In this document: positions 8,089 to 16,617 of the stretch, piece by piece
Numbering within the stretch: the stretch's first letter is position 1
Layout: each line of letters begins with the position of its first letter
Origin: Lachnospiraceae bacterium
GTDB taxonomy: Bacteria > Bacillota > Clostridia > Lachnospirales > Lachnospiraceae
Direction of reading: 5' to 3'
NCBI GenBank assembly: GCA_024403355.1
Contig: JAKSRW010000005.1
Location: forward strand, 1 to 64,000
DNA length: 64,000 nucleotides
Program-made: the position numbers and the translations under genes
The notes under the pieces: generated by a model
Seen by the model: only the letters and a program-made list of their open reading frames with translations
The model's database searches: none
Told to the model about the DNA's origin: nothing

Positions 8089-8925
8089 GGTTTATTTGAT
8101 AAGAAGGAATGCTCCATTTGCGGGGCAAAGATTGGTCTGCTTGGTAATAAGAAATTAAAGGACGGTAATATGTGCAAGGACTGCGCAGGCAAGCTGTCCG
8201 TATGGTTTCAGGACAGAAGTGATTCCACGGTAGCCGAGATACAGAATCAGCTGGGAGTAAGAAAGGCCTATGCTGATTTACTGGCGAAGAGCTTTAATGT
8301 AAGTCGTGCATATGGTGAGTTCGGATGTATACTGATTGATGAAATCTACGGTAATTTTGTGGCCCTGCCCGATACATCGGACAGCTTCTTCGGAGACGCA
8401 AAGGTGGTTACATCTATTGACCAGATTCGGGATAAAAATCCTGATGTTATTATGTTTAATCAGGTGGCAGGTGTAGATGTAAATGTGACTGTGACTTCGA
8501 GAGAAGAGAAGCAGACTGTGGACGGAAAACAGGTAAGCTATAATCCGAGACATATGATATATATGGCACAGTTCAGTGTTACAATCAGATTAAAGGGCCA
8601 TCCCTTTATCAAAACAATGACCGTCCCCCTGAATAACGGGGCAATACAGATTCGAAATATGGGCGAAAGACTGGTAACTGAATATAAGGATACAGTCAGA
8701 GCAATGCTGACAGGATATATGGGACGCGAATTCGAAATAGAAAATCAGAGAGCTTTTTATAACAGCAATTCGCTGAAGGATCTGATATTACGTACAGAAT
8801 ACAATCTGCCTGATTATGCCTACGGATTTAAGGTTGACAGAATCAGTAACTGGAAGCAGATTCAGGAATACCAGTATTATCTGGCTATGGCAGAGGAAAT
8901 TAAGAGTGTTCTGGAGAACAGGTAA
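8086..8925 (+). CDS. N-terminal zinc-ribbon protein (DUF4428-like)
   Basis: A 279-aa protein from ATG 8086. Residues 7-30 form a treble-clef or zinc ribbon with two Cys pairs (CSICGAK and CKDCAG), as in DUF4428 proteins. The rest is a beta-rich domain (about 90-215) resembling a membrane-association or PH-like fold by pattern only (YNPRHMIYMAQFSVTIRLKG). There is no signal peptide and no membrane helix. It carries the conserved leader also found before T7SS genes at 56-58 kb, and those genes also encode zinc-ribbon proteins; a shared regulatory link is inferred. Exact function unknown. Confidence 0.65.
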   Translation: MGLFDKKECSICGAKIGLLGNKKLKDGNMCKDCAGKLSVWFQDRSDSTVAEIQNQLGVRKAYADLLAKSFNVSRAYGEFGCILIDEIYGNFVALPDTSDSFFGDAKVVTSIDQIRDKNPDVIMFNQVAGVDVNVTVTSREEKQTVDGKQVSYNPRHMIYMAQFSVTIRLKGHPFIKTMTVPLNNGAIQIRNMGERLVTEYKDTVRAMLTGYMGREFEIENQRAFYNSNSLKDLILRTEYNLPDYAYGFKVDRISNWKQIQEYQYYLAMAEEIKSVLENR

Positions 8926-8960
8926 GGTTTATTATGGCGTGTAAGCGTCATTAAAATAAA

Positions 8961-9004
8961 GCGATTTTATAACGAGTGACAAGCGAAGCGGTCACGAGTT
9001 TGAC
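8961..9004. repeat. Partial copy of the island repeat (44 bp)
   Basis: Identical to the last part of the 137-bp repeat (positions 171-214 of copy 1), without the two upstream hairpins. It lies between the zinc-ribbon and lipoprotein genes. Confidence 0.8.
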
Positions 9005-9161
9005 GTCATAATAAATATAAAAATCATCAGGACTCTTGACTTTCAATGGGGAAAATACTATTATTGGTTTTTGTATAAAAAAGAAAGTGATAATAGTGTG
9101 ATAAAATTTTATTACACCACATTTGTGCCCAAAGAAATTCAAATACATGCATTTGAATGAA

Positions 9162-9200
9162 GGTTTGCGGTACAGGCAGAAAGGTATGGTTATTAAAATG
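9162..9200 (+). promoter_or_regulatory. Conserved 5' leader, copy B
   Basis: GTTTGCGGTACAGG, then a GAAAGG ribosome site and GGTTATTAAAATG; only a few mismatches to copy A 1.1 kb upstream. Confidence 0.55.
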
Positions 9201-9818
9201 AAAAAAGCGATTTATCTTTTATTAATGCTTGCATGCATGTCAGTTATTTTCTGCGCATGTTCCTCTGACAAAAAGGACGAGCTTCAGCTGGGAACGGTAA
9301 CAAATAATGAATATAAGAATACGTTCCTTGGTATTGGTGCAAAGTTTGATTCGGATTGGAGCTTTTTATCTGATGAAGAGATTCGTGAGCAGAATAAAAT
9401 ATCAAAGGATCTGGTGGGCGATGAGTACAAGAAGTATCTTGATAACGCCAGTCTGATTTATGATTCAGCGGCAGCTAAAAATGACGATGCTGACAACTTT
9501 AATATCAACCTTGAAAAGGTTAATAAAGTGTCAAAGGAATATACACCTAACCAATATCTTATTGCATCAGCAGAAAATTTGAAAAATGCTCTTGAATCAA
9601 TGGGTGCTTCCGGAGTAGGTTATATCTACGGTACTGTTACATTTGCGGGAGATCCCCGGGCATGTCTTGATATAAAAGGAGATTTTGGCGGTGCGGAATT
9701 TTATGAGAAGCTTATTTGTATAAGAAAGGGTGACTATTTCTGTATGGTAACAGCTTTCTCATTGTCAAAAGAAGGTATTGATGACATTGTCAATAATTTC
9801 TACAAGCTTGAGAAATAA
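9198..9818 (+). CDS. Putative surface lipoprotein
   Basis: A 206-aa protein with a lipoprotein signal: K-K at residues 2-3, a hydrophobic core (AIYLLLMLACMSVIF) and the acceptor Cys at about residue 21 (CAC-SS). ATG 9198 is chosen because the signal peptide starts there and the conserved leader ends there. The mature part is soluble alpha/beta with LGIGAKFDSDWSFLSDEE near the start and a GDPRACLDIKGD patch; a domain of this kind often binds ligands or other surface proteins, but I recognise no family. Likely anchored outside the membrane. Followed by a terminator, so it ends its transcription unit. Confidence 0.75.
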   Translation: MKKAIYLLLMLACMSVIFCACSSDKKDELQLGTVTNNEYKNTFLGIGAKFDSDWSFLSDEEIREQNKISKDLVGDEYKKYLDNASLIYDSAAAKNDDADNFNINLEKVNKVSKEYTPNQYLIASAENLKNALESMGASGVGYIYGTVTFAGDPRACLDIKGDFGGAEFYEKLICIRKGDYFCMVTAFSLSKEGIDDIVNNFYKLEK

Positions 9819-9896
9819 AATAAGCAGGAAATTCGGGCTGAAAAATATTAAATGAATATTTAAAAATCCGGGCTGTTTTATGGCTGTGGGTTAAAT

Positions 9897-9925
9897 AAAG
9901 GCGTTCTTTAGAGGGCGCCTTTTAT
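9897..9925 (+). terminator. Rho-independent terminator after the lipoprotein gene
   Basis: AAAGGCG pairs with CGCCTTT across a short loop, followed by a T-rich run. The stem resembles the one at 12250-12274. Confidence 0.7.
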
Positions 9926-9959
9926 TGTTGCTGCGATACAGTAAGCGGCTATATATAAA

Positions 9960-10096
9960 ATAGAAAGATAACCCACTGCCTTTAGGCGGTGGGTGAAGCT
10001 TTCGCGAGGTGCGGGGTTCAAGCCCCGTACCTCGTAAGCTGCGGTAGCAGCGATTTTATAACGAGTGACAAGCGAAGCGGTCACGAGTTTGACTAA
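9960..10096. repeat. 137-bp dispersed repeat, copy 2
   Basis: Identical in all 137 positions to 81-217, in the same orientation. Intergenic DNA 9819-10341 contains this copy, the terminator at 9897 and the degenerate copy at 10238; no gene was found there. Confidence 0.85.
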
Positions 10097-10237
10097 TCGT
10101 GGCCTGTGATACCTTGTACAAGGCGGACTAAGCCGGTAGTTATGATTGAAAAGACGCATAATAAATGATATAAAAAATCTGTAACCTTTGAGCTTTTTTT
10201 ACGGGATATATAGTGAGGCGCCAAAAAATATAAAATG

Positions 10238-10320
10238 TAAGCTGCGACAGGAGTGATTTTATAATGTGTGACTGGCGAAGAGGTCACGAGTGTGACAAAG
10301 AAGCGGTCACAAGTTTGACT
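10238..10320. repeat. Degenerate copy of the repeat tail
   Basis: Shows TAAGCTGCG, then GATTTTATAA and two imperfect GTGAC-type / GGTCAC segments, matching the 3' half of the 137-bp repeat with many changes and an internal partial duplication. It ends 21 bp before the sigma gene start. Confidence 0.6.
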
Positions 10321-10341
10321 TGACAGAAAGGAGATACAGCT

Positions 10342-10902
10342 GTGGAGGATTCAGAGATTGTTGAGCTTTATTGGAAGCGGGACGAGCAGGCAATCAGGGA
10401 GACTGAGAAAAAGTATGCGGCTTATCTTAAAAGGATAGCGGCGAATGTACTGTATGATTTTGAGGACTGTAAGGAATGTGTGAATGATACATATCTGGCG
10501 GCCTGGAATTCGATGCCGGAGCACAGACCGGGGGTTCTTTCCACATACCTTGGAAAGCTTGTTCGTCAGATTTCGATAGACAGATTTCGTAAAAATACAA
10601 GCAAAAAGCGGCATGCTTCTGAATATGAGCTTTCAATTTCGGAAATGGAGGACTGTGTTGCTGCCGGGAATTCGCCCGAAGAGGAGCTTGATGTGAAGCT
10701 GCTGAGCGAAGCAATCAACAGCTTTATTCATACGCTGAAGGCGGAGGAAAGGCATATTTTTATCGGGAGATACTATTACTTCGATTCTGTTAAAAAGATT
10801 GCCGGATATTGCAAAAGCAGTGAAGCGAAGGTCAAAACCACACTATATCGACTTCGTCAGAAATTAAAGGACTATCTCGTAAAGGAGGGCTTTGATTTAT
10901 GA
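10342..10902 (+). CDS. ECF-like RNA polymerase sigma factor
   Basis: A 186-aa sigma-70 family protein; GTG start with AAAGGAG in front. Region 2 lies around residues 45-95 (NDTYLAAWNSMP, then LVRQISIDRFRK) and region 4 around 125-180 (HIFIGRYYYFDSVKKIAGYC, then KVKTTLYRLRQKLKDYL). It has the same length as the factor at 283 and is clearly related over both conserved regions. Its stop overlaps the start of the next gene (ATGA), the classical arrangement of sigma and anti-sigma. The pair probably responds to an envelope signal; target promoters are unknown. Confidence 0.9.
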   Translation: MEDSEIVELYWKRDEQAIRETEKKYAAYLKRIAANVLYDFEDCKECVNDTYLAAWNSMPEHRPGVLSTYLGKLVRQISIDRFRKNTSKKRHASEYELSISEMEDCVAAGNSPEEELDVKLLSEAINSFIHTLKAEERHIFIGRYYYFDSVKKIAGYCKSSEAKVKTTLYRLRQKLKDYLVKEGFDL

Positions 10903-12122
10903 AGAATAGGATAATAGATGCAATAGGAAACATTGATGATGAGCTTCTGGAAGCGACGGATGCGCTCAGAGCCTCGAATAAAAGAAAGAATTCTGCGATA
11001 ATAAAATGGCTGGCGGCGGCAGCATGTGTATGTCTGGCAGCAGTTTCAATCAGTCTTGTGTTCCCGCGAAAGGCGGCTTCGGATAACCGAGTACAAATAT
11101 GGAAGGACGGTTATTCGGCAGAAGACTATTTTAAAAATACTGCAGTCTCGACAGATATCATGGCGGAAGAAAAGTCAGATATAGCAGTGCCATATGCCGA
11201 AAGAAGATATTTCTCTGATAATAGGCAGCAGTATGAAGCGGACGGTGTGATTCCTGTAAAGGATAAAAACAGAAGATTTACTGCGCTCGCGAATTATAAT
11301 GAGGACGGCAGTCTTTACAGCCTGGAACTGGCATGGCATTATGATTCGCAAATAGAGAATTACAGTCATCTTTCAGTGCTGGCAGGGCTTAAGGAGGTTC
11401 CTGAGATTAATGACTGTATATTCATTGAAACAGACGAAAACGGAAACGTTGTTAAGCCCGGACTGACCGTTACGGAGCGTGACGGGATAAAGATTATCGC
11501 CCGTGGCGGAAGAGCGGATAAGTCCATCAGCTTCCAAAATGCAAGCGGCTGGTACAGGATATCGGGCTCATGGAACGATAGCTATGAGGCGGTTACGGAG
11601 CTTTTTGAATGGTTCTGGGCTCATCCTGTTAATTTTGATGATTTTACGATAGAAAAGGGAGACAACTATACACAGACCGGGCTTACCGATTATTTGAATT
11701 TACTTTCGGATGAAGGGTCTGATTCGGAGGATTTTATATTCTCAGCTTTTTTACCTGATTTTAAGAGATTTGGCTATGTAATTGCCGGTAATTCGCTTGG
11801 TATGAAGAATAATGAGCCTGTTTCTTTTAATGTCAGTGTATTATCAAATCTGACACAGGAGGAGGCGGATGCCGGTGAATACACTGTCGGACAAAATGGC
11901 TGTGAGATGATAGACTGGACTATCGATTCGGAGGCCTTTGAGGGCGATACGGAGGGCGTAAAGAAGCTTGAGGAGCTGACAAGGGACAGCGTTTTAAGTC
12001 TTAAGCCTGCGGATGAGGTTACAACGCAGACGCGCATCAGATATATTCAGGAGGGGTGTCTGGTTACTATCTATACTACTGATGTAGAACTGGCGTGGGA
12101 GCTGATAGAATCCATCAGATGA
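10899..12122 (+). CDS. Membrane-anchored anti-sigma factor candidate
   Basis: A 407-aa protein coupled to the sigma gene by a 4-nt overlap. Residues 1-35 form a short cytoplasmic helix region (MKNRIIDAIGNIDDELLEAT) suited to sigma binding. Residues about 38-56 are the single membrane span (WLAAAACVCLAAVSISLVF). The remaining 350 residues are predicted outside and rich in Asp, Glu, Trp and Tyr. No catalytic motif or zinc-binding HxxxCxxC motif was seen, so it is not a ZAS-type anti-sigma. The role is inferred from gene order and topology. Confidence 0.75.
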   Translation: MKNRIIDAIGNIDDELLEATDALRASNKRKNSAIIKWLAAAACVCLAAVSISLVFPRKAASDNRVQIWKDGYSAEDYFKNTAVSTDIMAEEKSDIAVPYAERRYFSDNRQQYEADGVIPVKDKNRRFTALANYNEDGSLYSLELAWHYDSQIENYSHLSVLAGLKEVPEINDCIFIETDENGNVVKPGLTVTERDGIKIIARGGRADKSISFQNASGWYRISGSWNDSYEAVTELFEWFWAHPVNFDDFTIEKGDNYTQTGLTDYLNLLSDEGSDSEDFIFSAFLPDFKRFGYVIAGNSLGMKNNEPVSFNVSVLSNLTQEEADAGEYTVGQNGCEMIDWTIDSEAFEGDTEGVKKLEELTRDSVLSLKPADEVTTQTRIRYIQEGCLVTIYTTDVELAWELIESIR

Positions 12123-12202
12123 GTGCGTCATGGGAGCTGATAATCATTTTAAACGATTATTTTCTTTGAATTGTTATTAAATGAACACTTATAAAAAAAC
12201 TG

Positions 12203-12231
12203 TTGACAATTAATATATGCTATGGTATTTT
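12203..12231 (+). promoter_or_regulatory. Promoter of the ATP-grasp gene cluster
   Basis: TTGACA at 12203, a 17-bp spacer and TATTTT at 12226. The predicted transcript crosses two hairpins before the first gene. Confidence 0.6.
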
Positions 12232-12249
12232 AAACACATAGATTTGAGC

Positions 12250-12274
12250 AAAGGCGTTCCTGAAGGAGCGCCTT
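12250..12274 (+). terminator. Terminator-like hairpin 1 in the leader
   Basis: AAGGCGTTCC pairs with GGAGCGCCTT (loop TGAA), then TTGTCTTTT. It lies downstream of the promoter at 12203, so it may be an attenuator as well as a terminator of the sigma operon. Confidence 0.6.
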
Positions 12275-12298
12275 TTGTCTTTTAGAAACAGGTCTGAG

Positions 12299-12330
12299 GC
12301 GCTTATACGGAAATGTATAGGCGTTTTTAT
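12299..12330 (+). terminator. Terminator-like hairpin 2 in the leader
   Basis: GCGCTTATAC pairs with GTATAGGCG (one G-U), followed by TTTTTATATTTT and, 16 nt later, the AAGGAGG site of the ATP-grasp gene. Confidence 0.55.
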
Positions 12331-12357
12331 ATTTTAATAAAAAGGAGGACAAATAAA

Positions 12358-13683
12358 ATGAAACAGCTAGAGCAGCAGTTACTGCAGCATACAGATAAGA
12401 TAAATAATCTGTTAGCCCGCTATGGAGTAAAATTTGGAATCTATAAGAATAATACATTTAAGGAACAGCTTTTTCCGTTTGATGCTATTCCGAGAATTAT
12501 AGAGCATACCGAATTTGAAATGTTAGAGAAGGGGCTGAAACAGAGAGTTTTAGCTCTTAATTTATTTTTAAAGGATATTTATTCAGACAAGAAAATCGTA
12601 AAGGACGGTGTAGTTCCCGAGGATTTCATTTTTGCTTCATCAGGATATCTGGCTGAATGCGAAGGTGTAATGCCTGTAAAGGGCGTGTATTCGCACATAT
12701 CGGGAATTGACCTTGTAAAGGGAAAGGATAATGAGTGGTATATCCTTGAAGATAACTTAAGAGTGCCGTCCGGAGCCTCCTATCCCATGATTGCCAGGGA
12801 TTTATGCAGAAAAAGCTCGCCTGAGACCTTTCATAATGTCAGACTGATTGACAACCGAAACTATGCGGACTTACTCAGAAGAACCATGGACTATGTCAAT
12901 ACGGGCGGACATACTGTAATTCTTACTCCCGGCAGATACAATGCGGCATATTTTGAGCATTCGTATCTTGCGGAGCAGACAGGCGCGCATCTGGTAACCG
13001 GTTCGGAATTATTTGTTGAAAATGACTATCTTTACTACATAACTTCAAACGGTGCACGCGAGAAGGTTGGTGCGGTATACAGAAGAATTTCAGATGAATA
13101 CCTTGATCCGATGAACTTCTATCCTGAGTCATTGATTGGTATACCCCATATTTATGATGTATTCAGAAAGGGAAATGTAGCGCTTCTCAATGCACCAGGC
13201 AACGGTGTGGCTGATGACAAGGGTATATATTATTTTGTTCCCAAGATGATAAAATACTATCTTAATGAGGAGCCGGTACTTAAGAATGCACCTACTTATC
13301 TGCCCTTCTATGAGGAGGATATGAAATATGTTCTTGAGCATTTTGATGACCTGGTGCTTAAGGATGTAGCTGAAGCGGGCGGATACGGAGTCGTATTCGG
13401 TAATACCATGACGGCTAAGCAGAAGGAGGACTTTATAACGCTTCTTAAGGCTGAACCCCGTCGTTTTATCGCTCAGGAGGTTATTGATTTTCAGGATCTG
13501 GATATTTTGGATGAGAATGAAATCGTGCCGAGAAAAGCGGACCTCAGAGCATTTGTACTTATGGCTGATGAGCCTTATGTCTGGGCGAGCGGACTGACAA
13601 GATTTTCAAGGAACCCGGATTCATTTATTGTTAATTCATCACAAGGAGGAGGTTTTAAAGACACATGGGTATTATCTCAGTAA
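12358..13683 (+). CDS. Circularly permuted ATP-grasp protein (DUF404/DUF407 type)
   Basis: A 441-aa enzyme of the circularly permuted ATP-grasp family, thought to form amide or peptide bonds with ATP. ATG 12358 follows AAAGGAGGAC. Family landmarks: GVMPVKGVYSHISGIDLVKG and WYILEDNLRVPSGASYPM (about residues 105-145), LTPGRYNAAYFEHSYLAEQT (about 190-210), VLKDVAEAGGYGVVFG (about 330-345) and the C-terminal KADLRAFVLM. It overlaps the alpha-E gene by 19 nt. These two, with a transglutaminase, form a recurrent bacterial trio; the product they make is not known. First gene of a cluster reaching 19804. Confidence 0.9.
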   Translation: MKQLEQQLLQHTDKINNLLARYGVKFGIYKNNTFKEQLFPFDAIPRIIEHTEFEMLEKGLKQRVLALNLFLKDIYSDKKIVKDGVVPEDFIFASSGYLAECEGVMPVKGVYSHISGIDLVKGKDNEWYILEDNLRVPSGASYPMIARDLCRKSSPETFHNVRLIDNRNYADLLRRTMDYVNTGGHTVILTPGRYNAAYFEHSYLAEQTGAHLVTGSELFVENDYLYYITSNGAREKVGAVYRRISDEYLDPMNFYPESLIGIPHIYDVFRKGNVALLNAPGNGVADDKGIYYFVPKMIKYYLNEEPVLKNAPTYLPFYEEDMKYVLEHFDDLVLKDVAEAGGYGVVFGNTMTAKQKEDFITLLKAEPRRFIAQEVIDFQDLDILDENEIVPRKADLRAFVLMADEPYVWASGLTRFSRNPDSFIVNSSQGGGFKDTWVLSQ

Positions 13684-14330
13684 CACAGGTTGACAATCTT
13701 TATTGGTTAGGAAGATATACTGAAAGAGTATATACAACATTAAAAATATTTGCAAAAAGCTATGATCAGATGATTGATTCTGCGGACGATGTGTATCCGG
13801 GCTATTGCGAGGCTCTTGATATTCCTAATATTTATGCGTCAAAGGAAGACTTTATTAAGCGATATCCATTTGATGCAACTATAGCAGACTCCATTATCAG
13901 TAATCTGAACAGAGCTTATGATAATGCAATCGTTCTCAGAGAAACAATCGGTTCAGAAGCGCTCTCATACATCCAGCTTTCTATTTATGAGATGAATAAG
14001 GCGGCTAAAAGTGAGGCACCTTTGATTGAGCTACAGCAGATTATGGACGATTTACTCTCATTCTGGGGCATTGTTGATGACCAGATTGATGCAGAGCAGA
14101 TCAGAAATATCATAAAAGCCGGTAAAAGAATAGAAAGAATAGATTTATATGCAAGACTCGAGCTTGATAAGTTCAGACTTGAGCGTGAGGTTCACAGAAT
14201 GATTCCGAGAGTATTAAGAAGCGGTATGAAGTATAATGCTTCGGCACTCAGCAGAATCAGTACACTTATTAATGAAAATATCCTGGATTATGCGGGAATT
14301 ATATCAAGTGTTGAGTCGATAGTGGCGTAA
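13665..14330 (+). CDS. Alpha-E domain protein
   Basis: A 221-aa all-helical alpha-E family protein, starting with the family signature QVDNLYWLGRYTERVYTTLK. Its ribosome site (AAGGAGG) and start lie inside the end of the ATP-grasp gene, so translation is coupled. Further landmarks are VLRETIGSEALSYIQLSIYE (about residue 85-105) and a C-terminal helical bundle. The usual full-length family member is about 300 aa; here the central helical repeat seems shorter. It is assumed to work with the ATP-grasp enzyme and transglutaminase; the biochemical role is unknown. Confidence 0.9.
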   Translation: MGIISVTQVDNLYWLGRYTERVYTTLKIFAKSYDQMIDSADDVYPGYCEALDIPNIYASKEDFIKRYPFDATIADSIISNLNRAYDNAIVLRETIGSEALSYIQLSIYEMNKAAKSEAPLIELQQIMDDLLSFWGIVDDQIDAEQIRNIIKAGKRIERIDLYARLELDKFRLEREVHRMIPRVLRSGMKYNASALSRISTLINENILDYAGIISSVESIVA

Positions 14331-14382
14331 GCGTTTTAAATTCCGACACGGAAATTGAAGAGAAAGTGAGGACTGGATATTC

Positions 14383-15768
14383 ATGAATATGAAATCAGCT
14401 ACGGATTTCAATAATGAAAATCTGAATGAAGACAAGGTTAATGATTTTCTTAAAAATCTGGAAATTCTGAGTGCGGAGGTATTAAAAAATCACAGAATAG
14501 ATAAGACCTTATATGAAAAATATGATGTTAAGAGAGGCTTGAGGGATTCGAACGGAAAGGGTGTATTAACCGGCCTTACTGAAATTTCGGATGTTAACGC
14601 CACGGTTCAGATAGACGGGGAAAGAGTCGAAGCGGACGGAAAGCTTTATTATCAGGGCTATGATGTTAATGAACTGATTAAGGCCTACGGAGACAATAAA
14701 TATTCCTTCGAGATAATCATATATCTTCTACTTTTCGGAAAGCTTCCGGATGAACAGGAAACAGAGATGTTTATTGAGGTAATGTCTGAGCTGCAGAAGC
14801 TTGAAAACCGATTTGTAAGGGATGTTGTTATGAAGGCTTCAAATGCAAATATTATGAATGCCCTGCAAAGATGCGTGCTTACACTCTATACATACGACTC
14901 TGATCCGGATGATATAACTCCCGAAAATGTGTTAAGACAGTCTATGGATCTGATAAATAAGCTGCCCCTGATTGCTGTTTACTCCTATAAGGCATACTGT
15001 CATTTCAGAAAAGATGAAACCTTAATGATACGTAATCCTAAGTCGGGATACTCACTTGCGGAAAATATTTTACGTATGCTGCGTCCGGACGGAAAATATA
15101 CCGAGCTTGAGGCAAAGGTATTAAATATTGCCTTAATTCTTCATGCGGAGCACGGAGGCGGTAATAATTCGACCTTTACGACACATGTTGTAACTTCTTC
15201 GGGAACGGATACATATTCTTCAATTTCAGCTTCCATAGGCTCCTTAAAGGGGCCCAGACACGGCGGTGCTAACCTAAAGGTTATGAACATGTTCAGGGAT
15301 ATCAAGGCAAATGTAAAAGACTGGGAGGACGAAGAGGCAATAACGGAATACCTAACGAAAATTCTCAATAAAGAGGTTTTTGATAAATCAGGCTTAATCT
15401 ACGGTATGGGACATGCAGTATATACACTGTCGGATCCGAGAGAAGTAATTCTTAAGGAATTTGCCAAAAACCTTGCAATGGAAAAGGGACTGGTTGATGA
15501 GTTTCTTTTCTATGACAGAATTGAAAATATTGCTAAAAAGCTCATAGCAGAGAAGAAAAGGGTCTTCAAAAGTGTCTGTGCAAATGTCGATTTTTACAGC
15601 GGTTTTGTATATACGATGCTTGGGATTCCGGAGGAGCTTTTTACTCCCATATTTGCCATAGCGCGTATTCCGGGCTGGTGTGCACACAGACTCGAGGAGC
15701 TGTTAAACGGAAATAAAATCATCAGACCGGCTTATATGTATGTCGGCACTCATGTAGATATGAAATAA
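14383..15768 (+). CDS. gltA: Citrate synthase
   Basis: A 461-aa citrate synthase, which condenses acetyl-CoA and oxaloacetate, the entry to 2-oxoglutarate and glutamate synthesis in anaerobes. The catalytic set is visible: His in LILHAEHGGGNNSTF (about residue 253), His in YGMGHAVY (about 345) and Asp in NVDFYSG (about 403); GPRHGGAN is the CoA/oxaloacetate region. The N-terminal extension of about 40 residues is typical of the longer Clostridia form. It sits between the alpha-E and transglutaminase genes, with gaps of 52 and 20 nt, an unusual place. It may simply share the transcript, or supply a tricarboxylate to the cassette. Confidence 0.93.
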   Translation: MNMKSATDFNNENLNEDKVNDFLKNLEILSAEVLKNHRIDKTLYEKYDVKRGLRDSNGKGVLTGLTEISDVNATVQIDGERVEADGKLYYQGYDVNELIKAYGDNKYSFEIIIYLLLFGKLPDEQETEMFIEVMSELQKLENRFVRDVVMKASNANIMNALQRCVLTLYTYDSDPDDITPENVLRQSMDLINKLPLIAVYSYKAYCHFRKDETLMIRNPKSGYSLAENILRMLRPDGKYTELEAKVLNIALILHAEHGGGNNSTFTTHVVTSSGTDTYSSISASIGSLKGPRHGGANLKVMNMFRDIKANVKDWEDEEAITEYLTKILNKEVFDKSGLIYGMGHAVYTLSDPREVILKEFAKNLAMEKGLVDEFLFYDRIENIAKKLIAEKKRVFKSVCANVDFYSGFVYTMLGIPEELFTPIFAIARIPGWCAHRLEELLNGNKIIRPAYMYVGTHVDMK

Positions 15769-15788
15769 AAATGTAAGTAGGTGAAAAA

Positions 15789-16583
15789 GTGGCCTTTTTA
15801 AATTATGAAAGCAGAATGACACTCAGTTATTCCGAAGCTGTTGAAAAGTGTTATTTTACAATAAAAACAATTCCTGCGGATGATTTCAGACAAAGAAATA
15901 TTTCTTACGAAATTGAAATGCAGCCTAAAACTGCCTATTCCGAATCAGTAGATTCCTTTGGTAATAATCAGATTACGGGAAGCGTGAACGGTCCGCATAA
16001 GATATTTGAATATATTGTCAGGGGACTTGTTGAAACCAATGATATTAATGTTACGGGCGGTGTAAATGAGGCCAGGGTCGGTATGTATAAGTATCCTCAC
16101 GGGAAATGTGTTCCGGGAGAAAGAATTCTGGAATTTGCGGACGCTATCAGGCAGGAGATTTCAGGATGCGAATCAGAAAAAGAAAAATGCATACGAATCA
16201 TGAACCGCTTAAGTGAAAAAATGACCTACGAAAAAGGCTGTACCGGAATAGATACCGGTGCGGAAGAAGCCTTTGCGGGCGGGAAGGGTGTATGTCAGGA
16301 CTTTGCCCACATTTATATAACCTTACTCAGAATCTTTAAAATTCCTGCCAGATATGTATGCGGCCTGATTGTCGGACAGGGTGAAAGTCATGCCTGGGTT
16401 GAGGCTGTCACTGATAATAATTATGTGGCCTTTGATCCTACATATAACAAAGAGATTACGGATGAATATATAAAGCTCGGAACGGGAAGGGATGCGGCTG
16501 ACTGCGCCATTAACAGAGGTGTTATGTGGGGCGGAGGTGCGCAGACGCAGGAAATATCTGTACGGGTAGATAAATATTACTAA
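15789..16583 (+). CDS. Transglutaminase-like cysteine protease family protein
   Basis: A 264-aa member of the bacterial transglutaminase-like group that travels with circularly permuted ATP-grasp and alpha-E proteins. GTG start at 15789. The N-terminal half is the beta-rich domain found in this group (YEIEMQPKTAYSESVDSFGN). The catalytic triad is Cys in GVCQDFAH (about residue 168), His in ESHAWVEA (about 200) and Asp in AFDPTYN (about 216). It is expected to cleave or transfer amide bonds, perhaps on the product of the ATP-grasp enzyme. No signal peptide, so cytoplasmic. Confidence 0.92.
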   Translation: MAFLNYESRMTLSYSEAVEKCYFTIKTIPADDFRQRNISYEIEMQPKTAYSESVDSFGNNQITGSVNGPHKIFEYIVRGLVETNDINVTGGVNEARVGMYKYPHGKCVPGERILEFADAIRQEISGCESEKEKCIRIMNRLSEKMTYEKGCTGIDTGAEEAFAGGKGVCQDFAHIYITLLRIFKIPARYVCGLIVGQGESHAWVEAVTDNNYVAFDPTYNKEITDEYIKLGTGRDAADCAINRGVMWGGGAQTQEISVRVDKYY

Positions 16584-16617
16584 TGCCTGCAGCAAAATGA
16601 CATAAGGAGATTGTGAG

